This document shows positions 57,690 to 64,000 of a stretch of DNA of 64,000 nt, one piece after another (positions within the stretch are counted from its first letter, which is position 1; the number at the start of each line of letters is the position of its first letter). Below the pieces are notes generated by a model that worked only from the letters and a program-made list of their open reading frames with translations, ran no database searches and was not told the origin of the DNA. The stretch is from Polytrichum commune (lineage: Eukaryota; Streptophyta; Polytrichopsida; Polytrichales; Polytrichaceae): the NCBI GenBank assembly GCA_950295325.1, contig OX485804.1, positions 38,996,001-39,060,000 on the forward strand. Direction: 5' to 3'. A program made the translations under genes and the position numbers.

Positions 57690-58695
57690 ATAAAGGGTGG
57701 CATAAACCCAAGGCATTAACCCGGATCCCATGGAATCTCCGAGGTTAACCCGCCTAAGGCTGGAATAGTATTGGGATGAGTGGCCTTCCTAGCACTTGAT
57801 TTCCATTGCACCTTCCCACCCATGATCCACCGAATCACGGTGGGGGTATTCACGTGAACAATATATATTTTCAGCCAACCATGTGGAATCCAAGGGCTTG
57901 CCCTTTGGGGGAAGATAGGTGCCAACTAGGTTATCCATGCCCATTCAAGGTGTTCACCTTCTAGAAGAGCCTATAGTCATCAGGGGCCCTCTATTTCTCT
58001 TAATGGCCACTACATATAAATTTAAACCAACTCATAAATGAAGCAACACCATAATTCACGCCAATGGCAACATCAGAGTAGGCTTTCTCTCATTCTTGTC
58101 TAATGAACATATCAAGAAAATATTCTAGACCCATGGTAACACTTACATAATTTGAACATAAAGTATGTGTTGTCAACTATTATATCGAGGAAATAGATAC
58201 ATAAAATTATAGTGGCGGGAATAAGCTCATTAAGACTTTTCATATGAGCATAATACAATGAAGAATAATAGACATGCACTTCATTAAAGGGCGGCTTAAA
58301 CCCAAGGTGTTGTTATGTATCTATGGGAATTATAAGGTTGAGCGAACAAATGTCATAATTGTGCATGGATTGGTGAATGCCCTAGCACTTGGTTTCAAGT
58401 GCAGCCTACCGATATGGTCCACCCAAACACAATGGGGGTTTCATGTGAATTAGATGTTTTCAACCAACCATGTGGGAACCTAGGAACTCGCCCTTGGAGA
58501 AAACTATATGTTTGTTGACTTATTTATGATTCCATGCTTGTTTCACCTTTGGAAAGAGGCACCGGTCTCCAAGGTCCTTTCAATTCCCACGATGTATGTT
58601 TTTGTGAATTAAATAAAACACACTAACTTGAAGGTGAAGCAACACCATAATTCACACCTATGGCAAAATCATAGTCATCTCGGGCTAAGTTGTTT
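57690..58695. repeat. diverged direct duplication, about 590-bp period
   Basis: The block starting aaagggtggcataaaccca (57693) recurs as aaagggcggcttaaacccaa (58286). They also share ctagcacttg, caatgggggtttcatgtgaa or cggtgggggtattcacgtga, caaccatgtgg, and finally gaagcaacaccataattcac. Similarity covers about 400 bp of each unit. It could be a tandem duplication or the two long terminal repeats of a very small LTR-type element, though no primer-binding site is evident between them. Confidence 0.75.
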
Positions 58696-59077
58696 TGTTG
58701 TTCATCCAACATTCATCCACATTTTGGTTAAGAAACACTTGTTTTCGCCCTTATGTTCATTGCTCACAATCCGGTTGCTCTCACATGACACACACATCCA
58801 TCTCTCTTGATACCGCATCACAATTTCATGTCGTCTGATGAGATTCAAAATTTTCACGTTTTATAGTGTAGTTTGTGTTGGTCAGAAGGCCATGCAATCT
58901 ATTTATTAAATGGATGAAATAAATATACACCAACACTAGTTAGCTACAATTCTTAGTGAAAGAAGTTTTGGATGATCTAAAAATAACCAAATTGGAAACA
59001 ATGGCCTTCTTGGTCCTTCAAGGATTGAGGTGTTCAAAATAATCACCGTTAACCACTTCGTTAATGTGTTTGTTGAC

Positions 59078-59250
59078 CTCCTAATAGACCACCCACACTT
59101 ATTGGTGCAAATCATCAGTGAACGGTTCCTATCATCATTGGTTACATCTAGTGGCTCTCACTGGTTAAACCAACTCTAAAAGTGGTTCATGCTAATAAGA
59201 ACCGTTCATTGATGGCCCACACCAATATGTGTGGGTGAGCTATAAGACTT
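59078..59250. repeat. long imperfect hairpin, about 70-bp arms
   Basis: The left arm contains accacccacacttattggtg and cagtgaacggttcctatca. The right arm in reverse complement contains ctcacccacacatattggtg and caatgaacggttcttatta. Pairing extends nearly to the centre at about 59162. It could be a foldback MITE or a MITE-derived small-RNA precursor. Confidence 0.75.
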
Positions 59251-59998
59251 TAATAGACATTTCGTACCTGGATTTCATTAGAGCATGGTTTAAAAACGAT
59301 TTTAGGAATCAATATGAATTAATTGTTCTTTCTTTCTTCTTGTCGCACAACCCTGCTCATTAAACCCGTTATGGATTCACACATGAGCTCACTACTATGA
59401 TCAAAATGAAGAATCTTCATTAAGATTAACCACAAGGGCTAGCATTCATTCATTATTTCTTTCTTTCTTGCATCAAATGTTGTTTTCCATTATTAAGGGA
59501 AAAAAATATACCTCACCAAACTTCTAAGTGACCCCAAGCCAAGTTTAGGGCCGATTTACATTATGGACCATGAAGTCGGACCATGGAAGAAGGCGTTTAT
59601 CAATGGTCCAAGTTCATGGTCCGACTTCATAAAAAATTAGTTTTGAGAGCCATGGGCCCCTCACTAGGTGTAAACCGAATGTGGATCAAGAGAAACGACC
59701 TTGGAGCAAAAAATGAGTGTGATGATTCTTTTAATATAAGCACAAAAAAATGCAATTTAAAAAAAAAATCAATTTTGACCATTCTTTTGGCTTCAATAGT
59801 ATTGTCTCGACCTCGTTTATTTATTTTGCTTGGAGAGTGGGAGAAGGTTGCAAATTTGAACTTGATGTATGAGAATATGGGGCAAGAGAGAAAAACATAT
59901 GAAGTCAAAAACGGATGTCCGAATTTGTAGAACGCTCGTCGTTGGAATCGTAGACGGAGAGAGAATTTAGGAAGCAAACTCGAGTGAGATATAATACT

Positions 59999-60804
59999 TT
60001 CAGATTTTTGTGTGAGAGGTTGGGACCGTATCTGAAGAAAGATGATACCTAATTTAGAGTTACTGTACCGGTGCAAGACATGGTTGCAATGTCATTGCAT
60101 AGGTTAGGTAGCAGCGATGGATTGCAAAGTATAGGAGACTTATATGGAGTTCATAATAGCACATTATCAAAAATAGTGAGGGAATTATGTAGGGTTCTTA
60201 GGAAGCATTTGCAGCCAACTTTTATACAAACTCCGAATGAATCACAATTTAGGATTTTAGCTGAAAGGTTTGAACAATTGCATGATATACCGTATGTTAT
60301 AGGGATGATAGATAGTTCATATATTCATATTTTAGCTCCACTAATTTGTAGAGAAGATTATTACTGTAGGAAATCATTTAACTTAGCAATTTTACAAGGG
60401 ATTGTTGGACCAAATTGTATTATCTGGAATTATGGATTCAGATGGGTAGGAAATCTACATGATTGGGCCGTATTCCAGGTGACGAAAATCGGACGAATAT
60501 GTACAGAAAAAAATACCAGCCATACAAGCTTGGAAGCGACGTTGTGTATCCGGTGAGGCCATGGATGTATTGTTCGTTTAAGGGTGGGGAAACTGCATTG
60601 TTCGTGAAAGAGACAAACTGGAATTTCATATAATCTTCAACAAAAATGTGTGTAGAATAGGTAGTTGGTATACTAAAGGATAGATGGAGGTTGATAATAA
60701 GGCGATCGGAGATTTCATTGAAAAATATGTCAGATATCGTAGCTACGTGTATAGTGTTGCATAATTTGTTTATTGTGAATAATGAAGGTATTGAGAAATA
60801 CTAA
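59999..60804 (+). pseudogene. PIF/Harbinger (HARBI1-like) DDE transposase, broken
   Basis: The first part reads FRFLCERLGPYLKKDDT, then an in-frame TAA at 60050-60052, then an open frame of 161 codons from Met 60071 with VAMSLHRLGS, IGDLYGVHNSTLSKIV, GMIDSSYIHI (first catalytic Asp) and HDWAVF (second Asp). Near 60510 the frame shifts and continues as YQPYKLGSDVVYPVRPWMYC. TAA and TAG codons interrupt this part before VVGILKDRW, and it ends IVATCIVLHN..EGIEKY at 60804. The third acidic residue is probably the Glu of CVE just before the second stop. The order and spacing match HARBI1-like nucleases. The stops and frameshift make it non-functional. Confidence 0.88.
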
Positions 60805-61699
60805 ATTATAGGCAGAAAATAAACTAGTTAGAAGAGTTACTGATGGAGAATTACGATAAAGAAACGAACTGCATGGAGAAAGAACGGGACTTGCTGAAGT
60901 GAAGAGAAGGATTCTAGCTAGCGATGATGCTCTAATTCCAAAAAAAAAATTAATGATGTAGAAACATATTTCTTTTTATTCAGAAAAAATGAGAAGGCAA
61001 ATGGTCTTCTAAGAAAACCCACGGTTATGCACAATTTACCAGTAGAAAATCTTTGGTAATACAAAATACGGTATAAATTTGGTATAATAAATATGAATAA
61101 TAATAATAATAAAGACATGATAGAGAAAAAACTAAAATTTATCTAAGAGAGCAACAAAATTTCTATTCATATTTTTTAGGACATTGGTATATTTATGAGA
61201 TGATCCATGATGAGCTCCGAAATTGCTGACAACATGTTTTAGCAAACTTTCAATATTTTCTTAAGTTTTTTTTTCTTCTCTTGTAAACCAATTGTTGTTG
61301 ATGTAGTAACCGATGTTGTTTGACATGAAATAAGTGTAGAAAGAATAAAATCTTCTGCAAATGACTCAGTTGCACTAGCTAGAATTTGATTTTGTATACT
61401 AGCCCTGCTTCCATGTCATTCGTCCATTTCTTGAAACCATTTACATTCTTACACTCTATCTGAGTTATAAACTTGATTTGCCCTCTACTCAAACATGCAA
61501 TCTTTTAGAATGTTTTTTTTTTTTTTTTTACAAAACAACCAAAAACGATTAAAACCTTGATTGCAGCTACCAAACGAATTTGCAATTTAATTCAATTGTT
61601 TACATCTACACATAATAACAAGAGATTATAAAAATATACATTAAAAATAACACATACATAGTAACCATGTAATACATATTTTATGAAGCATGTTGAACG

Positions 61700-61920
61700 A
61701 AGTAGGTACAAGGCATTAGTGGTTAACCAATTGGGCCAGTGGTATTTTAAAACCGGGAGATCGAGGGTTCGAAACCTTACGCGTGCGCGAGCTCGGATAG
61801 GGGAAGATCCGAATCTCGAAACCACCACGGCATTGAGCGACCCTGTTTTGGGAGGAGGGAGGGGGGTATAGGAACAATAAGACCAAGGCCTTCTACGGCC
61901 CACGTATGCCCTCGTACACC
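61700..61920 (+). mobile_element. candidate tRNA-derived SINE nested in the Harbinger element
   Basis: GGTTCGAAACC at 61766-61776 closely fits a Pol III B box, and gtggttaaccaattgggc at about 61718-61735 is A-box-like, with about 40 bp between them as in tRNAs. GC content (gcgtgcgcgagctcgg) is far above the flanking AT-rich transposon. The 3' boundary is uncertain. No second copy was noticed in the window, so the call rests on promoter boxes and composition. Confidence 0.5.
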
Positions 61921-61959
61921 CGTATTCAATATCATTTAACTTATATTTTATTTTATTTT

Positions 61960-62247
61960 CTAGTTAATTACTATTGAATTGAAACATATTTTACCTTGTT
62001 TGTTCGCGGTTTTTGCAAACTCTTCGTTCCTCTCGCCTCGAATGGCAATGAGTTGATGCACTTCAAAGTCCTTCCATTTTAATCTTGTCGTCTCTTCTTC
62101 TTCCTCCTCTTCGGATTCACCAAGTTCGATTATATCATTCTTCGTTTTCTTTGTTTTCTTCATTCTTTCTTGTGTTACTATCTTTATCTTCTTTTCTAGA
62201 ATAGGTTTTGGTGTTGATGTTGTTGTTGCTGCTCCAGTAGAAATCAT
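61960..62247 (-). CDS. Myb/SANT-like ORF of the Harbinger element, partial
   Basis: The 95-codon minus-strand frame starts in a Thr/Lys-rich stretch, has an acidic run (LGESEEEEEEE), and then RLKWKDFEVHQLIAIRGERNE, which matches the start of the trihelix/Myb-like DNA-binding domain (W, then L/I-spaced helix, IR-E). The domain stops after EEFAKTANKQ. At that point the DNA reads ACAAG/GTAAAATA, a plausible intron donor, so the real protein may continue in a downstream exon that I could not identify. In PIF/Harbinger elements this protein helps the transposase reach the ends. Confidence 0.65.
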   Translation of the reverse strand: MISTGAATTTSTPKPILEKKIKIVTQERMKKTKKTKNDIIELGESEEEEEEETTRLKWKDFEVHQLIAIRGERNEEFAKTANKQGKICFNSIVIN

Positions 62248-63230
62248 TGTTGTTGTTGTTGTTGCTCCTCATGTTGTCACTATTGTTGTTGAATCTATTG
62301 TTTCAAATTGCCCATTCATTTGTCGACCTTCTAAAAAATTGAACATCGGTGGTTGTTGACATACATTAGAATATACATGCGGTATATTATGACCATGGAA
62401 CATTTCCGAAATGGATGATTATTTACTCTTAAAAAATGGAAGTCTCATACCTTCTATTCATTGCGAATTATGTGACCACCCACCTTGTGACTCTATACAT
62501 GATTTTTCATCTGCAATGTATATTTTTATTTTTGCCAAAAAAAATTGTGACTACTACACAATGTCAAAACAAGTTGAAAAAAAGATGAGAGCATGTAGTA
62601 TACAACAATATTATATACAGATTTTAATTTAGGGGTCGTTTTACTGTTTCATTGTTTATTACACTTTGTTTTTTTATTGTCTTCATGTTGTTTATTATTC
62701 TTTAACGTTCTAATGGTTTATTTCGATTAAATTTTCTATTTTTTAATTAAATTAAATTAAATTAAATTTAATGTTATATTTTTATGTTTACATTTTACTG
62801 TCCATTTAACATTTTACCGTCTTTAGTTAATTTGACATTTTCATCTTTTTTCGGATTTGGACGTTACGTTGGTTTTTTGAATTATACCGTTATATTGGGT
62901 TTTTGAATTGTAATGTTTTTTGTAATAAAGGGCAATTGCCATATCACGCATAACGCCTAAAAAATCATTAAAATAACATTTTTATGCCATGGGCCCTTGT
63001 CTTTTCCTATCGGACCACCTCTCTTGCCTCTCTCAACGCAAAACCCGTTGGACCATATCAATGCATTTATTAGGCTTTAAAATTTATATTTTGGGAACCT
63101 CGACCTTCATGGTCCCTCTGCCATTTTTTCTCTAGTGTAAACCGAAGTTGTCCCGGGACGACTTCAACAACCAATCAACGCTCTTAGATCACCATGGGAC
63201 AACTTCATGGTCCATAGTGTAAACGGGCCC

Positions 63231-63540
63231 TTAGCTGAGAAGCTATGGAAAACACTAAGTTAAATATGTTTGGAAGAAGGCCAACATAATATGAAATGCA
63301 CTAAAAAAAATAAAAAATTCACACATGAAGTGAACATTTACCCGTCAATCGTTGTCAAATATCAATATTTGTCAATGTTTGTTCACTTAGTTTCCAACCC
63401 CCAAATTTGACTTAGTTACCAACATTTGTCAATATCGGTGCATTGTTAGATGATTAAGTGTGACATTATTGTTTGCATGTTTTCCCACAATTGGTTACAT
63501 AGCACCAAGTCTCCCACGACACCTTAAGCTACATTTACTT
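63231..63540. other. AT-rich spacer
   Basis: Nothing is recognisable apart from the TTA duplication at 63231-63233. Confidence 0.6.
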
Positions 63541-63671
63541 GAAAATAAATAAATAAATAACCAACGTCAGGCAATATGACGTAATTTTGAGCTCGTTGGC
63601 CCTACCCTGCTCAAGAATCCTCTTGATGTAGGATGGGATTTACTGTCTACGATGCAGTGAGTGGGCTCTTG
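63541..63671 (-). mobile_element. 5'-truncated LINE-like 3' tail, best-preserved simple-repeat end
   Basis: Minus-strand sense ends gttggttatttatttattta, a four-base simple-repeat tail. It shares ccctaccctgctcaagaatc, cgttggccctac and the accaacgtcaggcaat block with the copy at 20642-20758. Confidence 0.82.
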
Positions 63672-64000
63672 GCTTCCCACCTACATACCTAGTTTTTTCC
63701 CATCAAGTAGAGATAAGACTTCACATTAGTAATCGAATTGCCAACCACTCCATTCATAAATGGGTACCTCCCTACTATCACCCAGTAGTATAGGGTCATC
63801 TTGAACCGTGTTTACTTGAAAGCCATGAGGCCATGGCTCTCGAAAATCCTTGAATTATGATTGGTTGAGAGTGCCGCAAGTCCTCACTATAGGTTTACAT
63901 GAGGGTAGTTTTGGATCACATCATCATAACATTTATGGCGGATGAACAATGTACATGGATTCCCACATGGCAAATATGGATCATGTTGGCCGGGATTGTA
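63672..64000. other. intergenic DNA to the window edge
   Basis: No gene is recognised. The sequence from about 63800 (gccatgaggccatggctctc) has the look of another MITE end cut by the window border, but this cannot be confirmed. Confidence 0.4.

Larger units (their letters stand above)
59548..63230. mobile_element. PIF/Harbinger transposon, long copy (3.7 kb), inactive
   Basis: The inverted ends are gggccgatttacattatgga at the left and gggcccgtttacactatgga in reverse complement at the right. A perfect TTA duplication flanks them (59545-59547 and 63231-63233). It carries a broken DDE transposase on the plus strand and a Myb/SANT-like ORF on the minus strand, the standard pair of PIF/Harbinger genes arranged convergently. 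A tRNA-like SINE appears to have inserted between them. The short copies at 2415-3004 and 28034-28598 keep its ends and several hundred bases of subterminal DNA, so they look like internal-deletion derivatives of this family. Confidence 0.93.

Noticed and set aside
1-64000. CRISPR arrays, bacterial operons or viral genomes
   Set aside because: No spaced identical repeats of CRISPR type, no operon structure and no viral protein motifs were seen. All repeats fit plant transposons, minisatellites or microsatellites.

Overview
This window is nuclear DNA of a land plant. The evidence is spliced genes with GT-AG introns, a phytocyanin-type blue copper gene (a plant-only family), a plant-type GT17 glycosyltransferase, a KH-domain RNA-binding protein of a type I know from plants, a short plant telomere-type repeat (TTTAGGG) and many small plant DNA transposons. 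I cannot name the species. Three protein-coding genes in 64 kb, together with nested repeats, suggest a medium-to-large repeat-rich genome.

Layout. 1-7 kb is AT-rich intergenic DNA with a 205-bp tandem duplication and several MITEs. 8.8-10.4 kb holds a three-exon GT17 glycosyltransferase gene (+), preceded by about 1.6 kb of more GC-rich leader or promoter sequence. 12.2-14.8 kb holds a two-exon secreted plantacyanin-like gene (-), tail-to-tail with GT17. Its 2.2-kb intron contains an initiator tRNA-Met gene on the same strand, a LINE-like 3' tail and a three-unit repeat array that copies the gene's own 5' splice site. 15.3-15.9 kb is a minisatellite on the promoter side of that gene. 16-49 kb is repeat-rich intergenic DNA. 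49.3-53.5 kb holds an eight-exon KH-domain protein gene (-) with two KH domains and a Q/Y/A-rich tail. 54-64 kb is repeat-rich again and ends with a 3.7-kb PIF/Harbinger element that still carries a broken transposase and a Myb/SANT-like ORF.

Repeats are the main content. Families recognised from inverted ends and target-site duplications are: (A) a PIF/Harbinger family with one long copy (59548-63230) and two short derivatives (2415-3004, 28034-28598); (B) a second TTA-type Tourist-like family with three copies; two further single TAA/TTA MITEs; a short hAT family with perfect 8-bp duplications at two copies; a CACTA-type foldback element forming a hairpin along nearly its whole length (38467-38788); a 380-bp MITE pair; and a LINE-like family seen as one endonuclease-domain remnant plus four 3' tails. 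A decayed, unrecognised 380-codon ORF lies at 38.8-39.9 kb.

The three genes have unrelated roles (Golgi glycosylation, extracellular copper protein, nuclear RNA binding) and show no sign of acting as one system. I did not find a convincing new multi-gene system. The most unusual items are the nested tRNA, the duplicated splice donor, and the traceable relation between a long Harbinger copy and its MITEs.
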